Assembly (NCBI GenBank): GCA_021464525.1 | Contig: JADRCO010000905.1 | Coordinates: 1 to 24,826, forward strand | DNA from: Rhizophagus sp. LPA8_4_AMF | Taxonomy: Eukaryota > Glomeromycota > Glomeromycetes > Glomerales > Glomeraceae | Direction of reading: 5' to 3' | DNA: 24,826 nucleotides | Shown here: piece by piece, positions 1 through 9,860 of the stretch | Layout of the letters: the number at the start of each line of letters is the position of its first letter | Position numbering within the stretch: the first letter of the stretch is position 1 | Notes under the pieces: model-generated | Seen by the model: only the letters and a program-made list of their open reading frames with translations | The model's database searches: none | Told to the model about the DNA's origin: nothing | Translations under genes and position numbers: made by a program

Positions 1-285
1 AATTTGGTTATATTGCGTTATTTATTAATAAAGTATACACCGTATCTTGTATAAACCCTATTATAAACACTGATTTACACTGTAATTTCGTAAAACTGAC
101 ATACAACTTTCTGTTGCTATCACGTGACTACGACGCAAATTGATAGTAACACTAGTCGTCTATATAACTAATTCTTGAATTTTTTTAGAATTTTGAGTGT
201 TTACAAGAGTATTCATGATAAAATAATTATTATACCTGAAATAATTTAATTTTTATTCCAAAAATGGTTTCAAATTGTAATCTGG
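1..285. other. AT-rich left edge, no gene seen
   Basis: No convincing coding stretch is visible. A CACGTG E-box-like hexamer lies near 122-127, but nothing ties it to a gene. Confidence 0.4.
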
Positions 286-495
286 TTATAAATTACACTC
301 TGGTCTGTACTTATAAACCACTCCATATACAAACCGTGACTTGAAAAGCTCAACATGGAATCTTAATTCTCTGCGTTGTGCTATTTCTTTATTTTCTTGC
401 TCATTTGCTTCTTCCATTACGGAGAAAAATATATCTTTTGATAGATCTTGAGCGACCAGATTAAGAAAATAGTCACTATGCTGTAGATCATACAA
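286..495 (-). CDS. Short hypothetical ORF, 69 residues
   Basis: I do not recognise this reading frame. It runs from an ATG at 495 to a TAA at 286 and encodes a charged peptide. A Glu/Asn/Gln-rich stretch (EEANEQENKEIAQRRE) sits in the middle, and the end is more hydrophobic and aromatic. There is no signal peptide, transmembrane segment or known motif. It lies downstream of the left kinase gene on the same strand, about 370 bases beyond that gene's stop. The composition is less AT-biased than the flanks, which is mild support for coding. It could be a small gene, a terminal exon whose partner I cannot see, or a chance frame. Confidence 0.25.
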   Translation of the reverse strand: MYDLQHSDYFLNLVAQDLSKDIFFSVMEEANEQENKEIAQRRELRFHVELFKSRFVYGVVYKYRPECNL

Positions 496-861
496 AGATA
501 TTTTGTTCGTAGAGGATAATGGCGAGTATTTATGACAAATGTTCAGTTATTATGTAATATAGAATTTATTTTAAGTTGATTTGTGGTAATAAACAGCACT
601 TAAATTTAAAAATTTAAAATTGCATGGATGATTTTTTTTAATGATCATAGCAAAATCGATCAGATTAAGCGAAAAAATTAAAATGAAGTTTATTGCTCAA
701 ATACGATCTGACTTTATTTAAGTAAAAGCAAAAGATAAGTTCACATGTTATTCTATAATATAAATTGGTATTGAAAAGAAAAATATTAAAGTGACCCGAA
801 TAATGACATTTAATTTTTAAAATCATAATTATTTGAAATACTGTGACTTACATTATTGTAT
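496..861. other. 3' flank of the left kinase gene
   Basis: This AT-rich stretch follows the stop of the left kinase gene. At about 690-760 it contains a block that also occurs downstream of the right kinase gene (about 3660-3725), including AATAAA on the minus strand at 718-713. I see no separate gene here. Confidence 0.5.
709..722 (-). terminator. Likely polyadenylation signal of the left kinase
   Basis: AATAAA lies on the minus strand at 718-713, about 145 bases beyond the stop codon. It sits inside a segment conserved downstream of the tandem paralogue, which also has AATAAA. This is inferred from position and conservation; no transcript was seen. Confidence 0.4.
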
Positions 862-2579
862 TCAATCAACGATTTCACAATCTAGACATTCAGCAGTATT
901 GTGAGAATTTTGATAATCTTTTTATAAAGGATTAAAGATTAATGTAAATAACTTGAACAATTAAACAAAAACTATATTAGAATTATTAAATACCTGAACA
1001 TTCTAGATATACCATAGTAACCATACTAGATATATCATCATAATTACTAAAATAATCATCAGAATTTTTTGGTTTAGGAAGGTTATTAAAATTTAGTAAT
1101 CTACTTGTATAAATAGCTCCAGGATGCGGTTTATTTTTTAAAGTTATGTTTTTAATAGCTGTTAAACGATTAATTTTTACTATTTCTTCAATTTGTTTAA
1201 TTAATTCTGTTTGAATTGATTCTTTTTGATCTTCCCTACTCTTTAGGTATGATTGAAGTTCATATGACCATTTATGAATAATTTTTGAAAGATCCAATGC
1301 ATTTGGTCTATTTGATGGGTTTGCATCTAAACATCTTTTAATTAAATCCAATATTAATTGAGGTACCTTCATATTAAATCTTGGTCTTAACCCTTCACAA
1401 ATACTTAATGCTAAACATTCATCATGAGCAGTATCATAATATGGAGATAATTCTGAAATAACCTCATACATAATTATACCAAAACTGTAGATATCAGAAG
1501 CTTGAGTGTATTTTTGTCCTCTTATAATTTCAGGAGCTAAATAAGGTAAAACACCATACACATTATTTTCCATATTTTCTAATTCCTTATAATTAACTGG
1601 TTTACACAATCCCATATCAGTTATACTTATTTTTTCATCAAAACATACTATATTCCCAGTATGTAAATCTCGATGAATTAATCCTTTTTCATGAATTCTT
1701 TTAAGACCAATTGCAATGTATCTTAATTTTTTGAATCTTATATTCAACTTATGAAAATCAAGAAAATTGTTTTTATGTGGCCTTCTTTCATTCAAATATT
1801 TTCTTAAACTTCCTCTTTTAGCATATTTCATAACCATAATATAATTTTTTGTACTCGGTTCTTGGCTTATTCCATAACATCTAACAAATTGATCTAATTG
1901 TTTATCTTCTATTATTTTAATGTGTAATGTGATCTGAAATTATTAAAATTTAGTTAGTAAATGAAATATTACAAAATTTTTTTAACTATAAATTAATTTA
2001 TACCTCATTGATAAACTCCAATGTAAAATTTTTTGAATCATTTAAAACTTTAAGAGCTATAAATCTATTTGAAGAAATTCTTTGCCATCGATTTTTACTA
2101 ACATCCCAATTTAATATATAACCATCTTTCCAACATGCTTCATATATTTTTCCAAATCCGCCTTCTGCAATATATTTAACTGCATGAAACCTATCATAAG
2201 GTATCCATTCTAATAATTGATGTTCATTTTTTGCTGATAGTTGATTGATTTGAATAAACTTATCTAAATCATCATTACCACTAGTCCAATTATTAAAATT
2301 TTGTTGAAATCTTTTTGAATTACAAGTTTGACACCAATTTTGTCCAGTATTTGCTTGTTTACATTCTATACAATTTCCATATTTTTTTTCTCTAACTTTG
2401 TAACTACAAGCATGACACCATCCCATATTTAATGGCTTTATTTGCTCGCATTTTATACACAATCCATATTTTTGTTCTTTCAAATTTGAATCACAGGTTT
2501 GACATACGAGTGATATACTTATTTGTTTGCATTTCATACATCTTCCATAATTTTGTTCATCATCACTTGATTGTTCCAT
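862..2579 (-). CDS. Protein kinase with N-terminal Cys-pair array (left tandem copy)
   Basis: Predicted active Ser/Thr or TKL-type kinase of the family expanded in Rhizophagus. I infer three exons: 2579-2004, 1933-994 and 917-862, with GT-AG introns in phases 0 and 1, giving 523 residues. Residues 14-86 carry three paired CxxC units (C14/C17 with C26/C29; C41/C44 with C55/C58; C70/C73 with C83/C86) that look like zinc ribbons. A linker WTSGN..(I/L)DKFIQ...QLSAKN..LLEWIPYD follows. The kinase domain has P-loop GGFGKIYEA (140-148), ALK with lysine 177, HRDLHTGN with catalytic Asp 281, DMG in place of DFG at 298, and APE at 325-327. All catalytic residues are present. The last exon ends ECLDCEIVD, and splicing into it keeps the frame. 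The natural substrate is unknown. A TATA-like CAATATAAAAACC lies about 60 bases upstream of the ATG. Confidence 0.9.
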
Positions 2580-3911
2580 GTTAAAAATAAATTTTTCCTA
2601 AAAAAACTTATTTCAAGAAAAATTCTGGAAGAATGGTTTTTATATTGTTTAGATGATCGACAAAATTTTGCAAATTAGGTACAAAATCAATTAATGATCG
2701 GAATGATAAGCGAAAGACCCATTCACTTACAGGAAAATTTGTAATAAAGAAGAAAGTACACATTGAATTTCGGTTTAGCGGAACCTCAATTTACCGGAAC
2801 TAAACTTACAGTATGTCAATGTTGCCAATCATTTGTTGATCACATATGACGAACCACAAATTTCTTTAAATAACTCGATGAATTACTTGTAAGAATATTA
2901 TGATAATCATTAAAAAATCCTATTTTATTATAACAAAATGTATTAAACCTGCGTCATTAAAGGTACATATGTTATTTATATGTGATCATCGGACAAGAAT
3001 AAATGGACGCTGAAAGTCCAATTATCCGATTAATCGATAACACCTCAATCCGATGATTTACCAGAAATAGATTTTTCCGATCGCATTTGTTATCCATTCT
3101 TATAAATCAATTATGCAATATCATGCTTAAAACTTAAAAGAATAGGTGGGTAATTAAGGGTTAATATAATTCTCATTAATACAAATGCATTTACAGGTTA
3201 TTGTTGTAGATTCATCTGAATAAATATCATCCTTTAACCGAAGTAATATATTTATTATATTGTGTTATCCTCCTTTTAGATTGTTTTGTATGACTAGATA
3301 TGCATCTCGATAAATTCATCAAAAATCAGAATATTTTATCAATATAAATTATTATATATATATATTTTTTTTTTAAAAAAATCAAACTATTTCTGAATTA
3401 AATAAAAAGATACATAAATTTATTATTTAAAACCAATATATAAATATTATGCTAAATACATGAGTATAACGATTCACGTAGTGAACAGCTCATATAAAAT
3501 TTTTTTACATACAAGTATATGAAATAAAAGCCGTTCACTCCGCTCTGAAATTATTTGCCAGGCCTTAAAAGCAAATTGCAAACAATTTTAGAAAATTTTC
3601 TTGATAGTTAAAAATGTAATATGTATCGTTTAGGTCTTTAATGCTTCTAATCAAAATAACAGAACTGCTCAATTACAAACTGATTTTATTTATGCAAAGA
3701 AAAGTTTACATGATATTCTATAATCAGTGTTGAACAAAATTATAAGTACAAGATTTGCTTTTTATCATAAAAATAGAAAAAAGAATAAGAAATGTATAAA
3801 AAAAAAATACTAAAAAATCAAAGTAACAACATAGTAATTCTATTAAGCTTAATTAATATTAAACCTTCTTACTTTGTTTATAGATTTAATGAGTGGTTTC
3901 GTATTCTATCA
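2580..3911. other. Spacer between the two tandem kinases
   Basis: This is AT-rich and has no gene I can support. It holds the promoter of the left kinase (TATA-like sequence near 2636-2648) and the 3' flank of the right kinase (about 3640-3911, with AATAAA on the minus strand at 3690-3685). It also holds an imperfect inverted repeat around 3467-3545 and a stretch near 2769-2815 that resembles a transposon end but has no partner. Confidence 0.45.
3467..3545. repeat. Imperfect inverted repeat, MITE-like
   Basis: The left arm reads TTCACGTAGTGAACAGCTCA and the right arm reads ATAAAAGCCGTTCACTCCGC. The cores GTGAACAGCTCATAT and ATATGAAATAAAAGCCGTTCAC face each other across about 20 AT-rich bases. 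A similar phrase (CGTTCATTATGCAGTGAATG) appears near 5859. This could be a small palindromic repeat family. I found no target-site duplication. Confidence 0.35.
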
Positions 3912-5426
3912 TTAACCTTCTATAAAAAAATTAGTAATTAATATAAATAATTTGATAAATAAATAATAAATGGAATAGTTCATTTAATACCTGAATATTT
4001 CATGTTTGATATATTATCAAATGTTTCATAATAATCATCAGAATTCTTTGGTTCAGGGAGATTTTTAAAATTAAATGGCCTACTTTTATAAATAGCTTCG
4101 GGATGCATTGTATTTGTTAAGGATGAATTATCGGGCAAGGGACTATTATTAATTTCTTCAATTTGTTCAATTAATTCTGTTTTAATTATTTCAGTTTTCT
4201 TTTCTATAGACCTGAAATAATTTTTAAAACCAAGTGACCATTCATGAAGGGTCGTTGTAATTTCTTTTGTTTCTGGTCGATTTAATGGATTTGCATCTAA
4301 GCATCGTTTAATTAAATGTAAAATCAATCGGGGTAATTTAATATTAAATCTGGGTCTTAATCCTTCACATATTTTTAATGCTAAATTTTCATCATGAGCA
4401 ACATCGTAATATGGAGGCGTTGTTGAAATTACTAAATACATAACTATGCCGAAACTATAAATATCGGAAGCTTTGGTATAATTTTGTCCTCTTAAAATTT
4501 CAGGAGCCAAAGAAGATAAAACACCATACATATTATTTTCCGCGTTTTCTAATTCCTTATAATTTGCTGGCTTACAAAATCCTATGTCACTTAAACAAAA
4601 CACATTTTTATAACGCAATACATTTCCAATATGTAAATTTCGATGAATTAGTTCTTTGCTATGAATTTTCTTGAGTGCGGTTGCAATACATTGTAAAGTA
4701 TCGATCTTTCTTTTCCACATCGGTAAGCTCCAATCTAAATTCGTTTTAGGTAATTCGGGCTTTCTAAACCAATTTTCTCTAGCATAAGACATAATCAAAA
4801 CATAGTCTTTTGTATTTGGGTCTTGAGTTATTCCATAAAATACATCTGGTATTTTATCTCTACGAGTTCTAGGATATAATGTAATCTGATTTTTTCACAT
4901 AAATAAATTAGTAAAATAATAATAATCTAGAAACGTATAAAATAACATGAAATTATACCTCATTGATAAATTCAAGTGTAACATTTTGCGAATTATTCAA
5001 ATTTTTAAGAATAACAAAAAAATTATTTTTATGACCATGTCTTTCCCATTGATTTTTATTCGTATCCCAGTGTAAAATATAGCCATCTTTCCAATTTGCT
5101 TTATGTACTTTACCAAATCCACCTTCTCCAATATATACAACATTATAAAAGCTATCATAAGGTATCCATTCAAATATTTGAAAATGATTTTTTGCTGATA
5201 ACTGAGTATCTTGAATGAATTTATCAATTTCTTTATTTCCACTAGTCCAATTACCAAAATTTTGTTGGAATCTTTTTGAATTGCAAGATTGACACCAACT
5301 CTTTCCCGTATATATTTGCTTGCATTCTGTACATCTTTTATATTTATGTTCCCGACAAGTTTCACAATATAAAAATTCCGCATCTACTTGTTTACATTGA
5401 ATACACTTTTGACTTTCTTCGATCAT
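3912..5426 (-). CDS. Kinase paralogue with HRN catalytic loop, probable pseudokinase (right tandem copy)
   Basis: Tandem paralogue of the kinase at 862-2579. Exons are inferred as 5426-4959 and 4885-3991 plus a very short last exon at 3919-3912, giving about 456 residues. Without the last splice the frame ends at 3980. The intron phases match those of the other copy. The N-terminus has two paired CxxC units (C8/C11 with C21/C24; C32/C35 with C45/C48), one fewer than the paralogue. The linker WTSGNKEIDKFIQ and EWIPYD is conserved. The kinase domain keeps GEGGFGKV (100-107), a lysine at 141 (ILK), DIG at 256 and APE at 283-285. The catalytic loop reads HRNLHIGN, with Asn 239 where the catalytic Asp should be; the codon reads AAT in the sequence. 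By family knowledge this should cripple phosphotransfer but may leave a scaffold or allosteric role. The frame is otherwise intact. The TATA-like element and upstream region are shared with the ADP-ribosyltransferase-like gene at 15090. Confidence 0.88.
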
Positions 5427-5484
5427 AGCGAATAAATTAATTAGCTTATAAATTTTATTGCTGAAAAATATCGTAACGAATGTT

Positions 5485-5745
5485 CTATATATATGTATTT
5501 TCGGCTCAAATGATCAACATGCCATTCTTGTTAAGATCTACCTCATTACTAACCGAAATAGTTATAAGCTTCATTTATAGCAAGAATGGAGCCAACTTAA
5601 TAAAAAAAAATTATGCTATTCTCTTTGAAATTCATAGAAAGCTTATTCGAGAAGTTCATAACTTTTTATAGCAAGAATCAAGGTAAAGAATAAAACCAGT
5701 GTCGACAATAACGGGTAGATCCCGTTACGGAAAATTCCCAATATG
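5485..5745 (-). promoter_or_regulatory. Promoter region of the right kinase, shared with the gene at 15090
   Basis: Reading the minus strand toward the kinase, the blocks in order are: CATATTGGGAATTTTCC (5745-5729), ATTCTTGCTATAAA (twice, near 5678 and 5586), TTTCGGTTAGTAATGAG (about 5558-5542), TGATCATTTGAGCCG (5516-5502) and AAAATACATATATATA ending near 5485. The same blocks occur in the same order upstream of the gene at 15090, with changed spacing. The TATA run lies about 60 bases from the kinase ATG. Confidence 0.65.
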
Positions 5746-5759
5746 GAAAATTGATTTCT

Positions 5760-6537
5760 TATAACTTTTTTTTATAGATTCTTTTTGACGAAATTAATTT
5801 ACCGAAAGGTTTTAACAAAGTGAAAAGGTTAAATTAAAAATAATTCTAAAAAGAAGTCGTTCATTATGCAGTGAATGGTGAGACATAACGTGATATTCAA
5901 CTGTTGCATGGTTACGCAATATTAGTCTTATTACACAAATTACACAAATACTCGTTAATCACATAAGCCGATACTATTTGTCATTTGTTTATCAATTTGT
6001 GCTACCGACTTCAAATTATTATTATTATTATTATTCTATTTGAGTTTGTGCTTTAATTATAATATTAAAATTTTTTTTTTTTTTGTTATATTTGGCAGAA
6101 AAAGTACATTATTGCAAATGACGGTATCATAAAAAGAGAATTTTAAATTGTACAATTTTACAAAAAACTTTGTAACTATCCTATAAAAAATTTTTATCCG
6201 AATATTTCCATTATTTTTCTGACTTTCGTAAAAATTCCGTGAAAATGATACATTCACGGATATCCGTTTCAGAGAGATGAAAATTTCCATGGTTTAAGGC
6301 TATAAATTCCGTGAAAATGATACATTCCCAGAAAAAACATGGAAATATAAAACACAGATCAACAATTTTTACAGGGCTAATAATCAATTCTATTTTCACT
6401 CAAAAAGATATGAATCGTATAATAATTATATTTGTTTATTACATTACTCACTTCTTTTTAATCAAATTGTTGAAGCATTTTTACATTTATACTACCATGT
6501 TACAATTATCTATATTCTTATCAGTGGGAATACGTAT
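5760..6537. other. Intergenic AT-rich DNA with small repeats
   Basis: No gene is supported. It contains an (ATT)n microsatellite at about 6013-6037 and a 24-base direct repeat, with copies at 6232-6255 and 6304-6327. Next to the first copy is a 12-bp perfect palindrome, ACGGATATCCGT. Short frames on both strands here look like chance. Confidence 0.4.
6232..6327. repeat. 24-base direct repeat pair
   Basis: An identical 24-base word that begins AAATTCCGTGAAAATG and ends ATACATTC occurs at about 6232-6255 and again at 6304-6327, a 72-base period. The repeat is plainly visible. Its origin is not clear. Confidence 0.7.
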
Positions 6538-6802
6538 GTCAGGTGTAAATTGATACCTGACGGACGTAACTTGTCACATAAAATTAAGGTATAAGTGATC
6601 ATTAAATTTCTAGAAATTTATTATCACATTAAAGAATATGTGCTCCTAAAATATCAGATTGATTAAACTTATTTATATATTACGAGTTTAGTAAATTATA
6701 TATCAAATTATTCATATTAAAAAAGCTATTTCATTAATAAAAAATTTGTTTATTATGGAAGAGATACGGGTGACGTACGTCAGGTATCAATTTTCATCTG
6801 AC
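6538..6802. mobile_element. Candidate MITE with 33-base palindromic terminal repeats
   Basis: The left end (6538-6570) and the right end (6770-6802, read as reverse complement) match over 33 bases with about four mismatches. They share the core AAATTGATACCTGACG. Each terminal repeat is itself nearly palindromic (GTCAGGT...ACCTGAC). The roughly 200 internal bases are AT-rich and noncoding. No clear target duplication is seen, so the superfamily is not assigned. Confidence 0.55.
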
Positions 6803-7932
6803 GCACGGCCAATTATTTTATCCACGCTAATTGGATAACATTGTAAACTCATGTGAGTAGTTTGTGGCTTTAGCCAGTTTCACTGAACTTGGTTCACAAG
6901 GAATCACGTGTAGCTGCGCCATAACCGATAGAATATTAATCATAAATTTCATTTGTAGGTTAGCCTATACTTGTTTGACGAAAAAAGAATTAAACTTAGA
7001 TATGTGAAAACAACAAAAATTGTTCTCATCATATCTCGGTCAAAAGTCTTGAATCTAGAGAATACCAGTTCACTGATTTTCACTGATTGACAGTACGATA
7101 TGGCGAGAATACATCTTCGATGAAGAAATAATTAATGCGTTCGATATATTTTGTATATTTGATTGGGAGTGTTCTACTTGGTGAAAACAGATTAATTCTC
7201 AGTTCAAGAAATGAGTCATCAGTAGATAATGCTAAGTGAACTAATTGAGAGAGTATACTGTAATGTAGACAAACATATTGATATATTTTGATTTCTAGGT
7301 ATTTAGTTTCATACATTATCAATGATGGCGGTCATTTTTTCTATATTAGAAAGGAAAAAAGCCTCATGTCAACAGTTTCGATTATCATTGTCAACGAATA
7401 ATCATATGATATAGCACCAATTCATACCTTTGGCACCTTCAGGTGTATTCATGAAATGTAAAAATACATAAATAATATTTGTAATTGAAATAAAAAATAA
7501 TGAATTTTTATTCGATACAAATAACGCTCATTGATAACTAATTGATTTTTTCGTGCATCTTTTAATTTCTTATAAGTTTCTCTAATGTTTCCCCTTCACG
7601 TTTAATCTTGATTTTCTTATTATAATCATGGCAACCCTTGGGTTATACTCTTTATCTAGGTCAAATTAACCATTCTTCAAGTATATTTAATGAAAAAATT
7701 ATTTTTTTTCTTCGTCATAACCAATGTGAACCACGGTTAATTTAAATTAGGATGCCTCAATATTATTCATTCCTACCCAAAGCATTAACCAATACAAAAA
7801 ATTTTTTTATCTCTCTCCGGACATATCTTACTTTGGAAGTAAAAAATACTGTATATAGTCATAAACAGCAGCTTTACCTGTAACTGCAGTCGAGTGCATA
7901 TTTTTTTTGCAAGCACCAATATACATATAAGA
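6803..7932. other. Intergenic, no supported gene
   Basis: Several short frames exist here (for example an 80-residue one on the minus strand at 7080-7322), but none shows a family motif or a convincing start. The stretch around 6840-6950 is a little GC-richer than its flanks. Confidence 0.35.
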
Positions 7933-8990
7933 ATGTCTTCACAAGCTTCTTCACCCGCTTCATCCGCCTCAATAACAGAAGAAATTTCTACTAAAAAAAT
8001 GGTTAAGGATTTTAATACAGAGGAGCTTATTATCGAATATTTGAAAGAAAAACTTGAAACTTGGCGATATTGAAATTCTTTGTAGAGAAAAAATTTTAGT
8101 TTCCACTTTCCTTGAGACAATAAAGGAGGACTTACATAGTTATGGCTTATAGGGAGGAGTGGTAACGACTCTTGTAAAGTTTCCTCAGTCAGAAATTACG
8201 AAATTATTCCTCATATAAAACTCTCAATAACTTAAAAGGAAATGTTGCGTAAAAATAAGGTCAATGGAGAAGATATAACGAGCATTATATAATTTACTCC
8301 TGGTGAGTGATTACCCTTATTTTTACATCCTTCGGAATGGCCCATTGTGAATGATAACTTATTTCTTTCGGTATTTTAAAACTTTCAAACGTGTAAACTA
8401 TGACTGATGCCAACGAGGCAACACGTTGTGAATTTATTTCAGAAATATTACACGCATCAATAGCCATCACAAAAAAACTCACCACGTAAGAATATTTATA
8501 GTTTTGCAAAAAGACATTTCTGGTGAAGATGCAATAGGCCGAGTAGATTACACAATCAAAAGTCTGGTAGACCTACTTTGTATCACTGAGGGGAAACCAC
8601 GCAATATCAAGATTGAATATACTCAGGTAAGTCTGTTCACCTTCTCAGTCTATTGTGTTTGAAATGAGAAGACTAAAGGGGGATATATTTATCTCTTAGA
8701 ATCTGGTACATCTTGAAAGCGCATTTCAGACAAATAAAAAGAAATGGATTGCAGATCAAGCATTTGTATTTTGACTACATCTATGGTTATCATAATTATA
8801 TACTCCAGATGGTATTTACTTCACAAGCGGTAGTGAGGATCAGATTAATCTTACGAAGTCTGCCATTAACAAAAATCCCAAATTACTTTAAAGCAATGTG
8901 AAAAGGATAATTTGGTATTATTGTTGGGTTATTGAAGGGTAGATAGTTCTCCAGTTAGCAAGAGGGTAGAATCAAAAAATTTATCAAAAT
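7933..8990 (+). pseudogene. Broken copy of a multicopy SAM-like / PD-(D/E)XK-like family
   Basis: The start is clear: an ATG at 7933 opens a Ser/Ala-rich leader (MSSQASSPASSASITEE), followed by the family signature MVKDFNTEEL, which begins a SAM-like segment. Further family landmarks appear in order along the plus strand: MLRKNKVNGEDITS near 8240, TDANEATRCEFIS near 8402, GRVDYTIKSL near 8538, LLCITEGKPRNIKI near 8575, LVHLESAFQTNKKK near 8703 and LYTPDGIYFTSGS near 8800. The spaced Asp (VDY) and Glu-x-Lys (EGK) resemble a PD-(D/E)XK nuclease core; this is inference. The order and spacing cover nearly the whole family length. The copy is a fossil with roughly six or more breaks. The family role is not established, although some relatives may be effector-like nucleases. 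Confidence 0.75.
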
Positions 8991-9860
8991 ATAATATGTA
9001 TCAAAACAGACTGCAGTAAACCGGTTCATATATTTTGTATGTAACCCAGGAAAAGTCCTGCTTTATATTTATTTTTTGCATGTATTAATAAAAAATTTTT
9101 CTTGGCAAAAAGAGATCTGAAGATACAGGATTGCAACTTCCAGAAATCTCACATAAAGACAAGGAAAACGGAAAGTTGTAAAATAAATTATTCAGAATTT
9201 TATTATAACATTATAACATGGGCTAAATTTATACGAATAAATCATTATAAAAAGATTGTTAGGAAAAAGAAATCTATAATGTATATAGAGATTGATGTTT
9301 AATTATTTGCATAGAGAGTAGATAATATTTAATTTAATTGTAGTAAATTTTTTGTGACTGTTTAATTCTTATTTACACCTTCGATAAACTGATATACTGG
9401 AGCATTACTGGAGTTAGGTCTGGAATGGATTATTATAGTACAATGATGAATTTATTTGCGATATGTCAGATTTCTTGATATCTTGGATTTTCCTTATGGA
9501 ACAAAATGAGTCTGGTTTATCGAGACTGACTGTGTACATAAATCCACATAAAGCACGAAGCATAAGGTCAAAGTAAAATTTCATTTATATTCATGATGCA
9601 TACCTGCTACTTATTAACTACTGTATACATCGAAAAATGAGGAAAAAATAATAAATTTAAGAATCATTATTTAACAATGATACAAAGAGTGGAATAGATC
9701 TTACATTTTAATAATAAAAAGAGATTAATTACAGATAAGTTTAATATCTTTATTTATATTTTATAGTTATAATTATACGATTTATTTACAAAAAGTTAAT
9801 TTGTCTGTACTAAATAGGATGAAGCCATCACTTCAGATAAATTTGAATTTGTTATTTTTG
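8991..9860. other. Intergenic, no supported gene
   Basis: No gene is supported. Short coding-like scraps occur near 9100-9180 (KKRSEDTGLQLPEISHKDKE in one frame) and 9440-9560, but I cannot assign either to a family. Confidence 0.35.

Noticed and set aside
2769-2815. Stretch resembling a pogo/Tigger-type transposon end (GCGGAACCTCAATTTACCGG)
   Set aside because: No matching inverted end or TA-flanked partner was found nearby, so it is not listed as an element.
5480-5671. 63-residue plus-strand frame
   Set aside because: It lies in the promoter region of the right kinase, shares blocks with another promoter and has no motif.
7785-8120. 111-residue minus-strand frame
   Set aside because: It lies opposite the start of the SAM-like family copy, whose plus-strand landmarks are clear.
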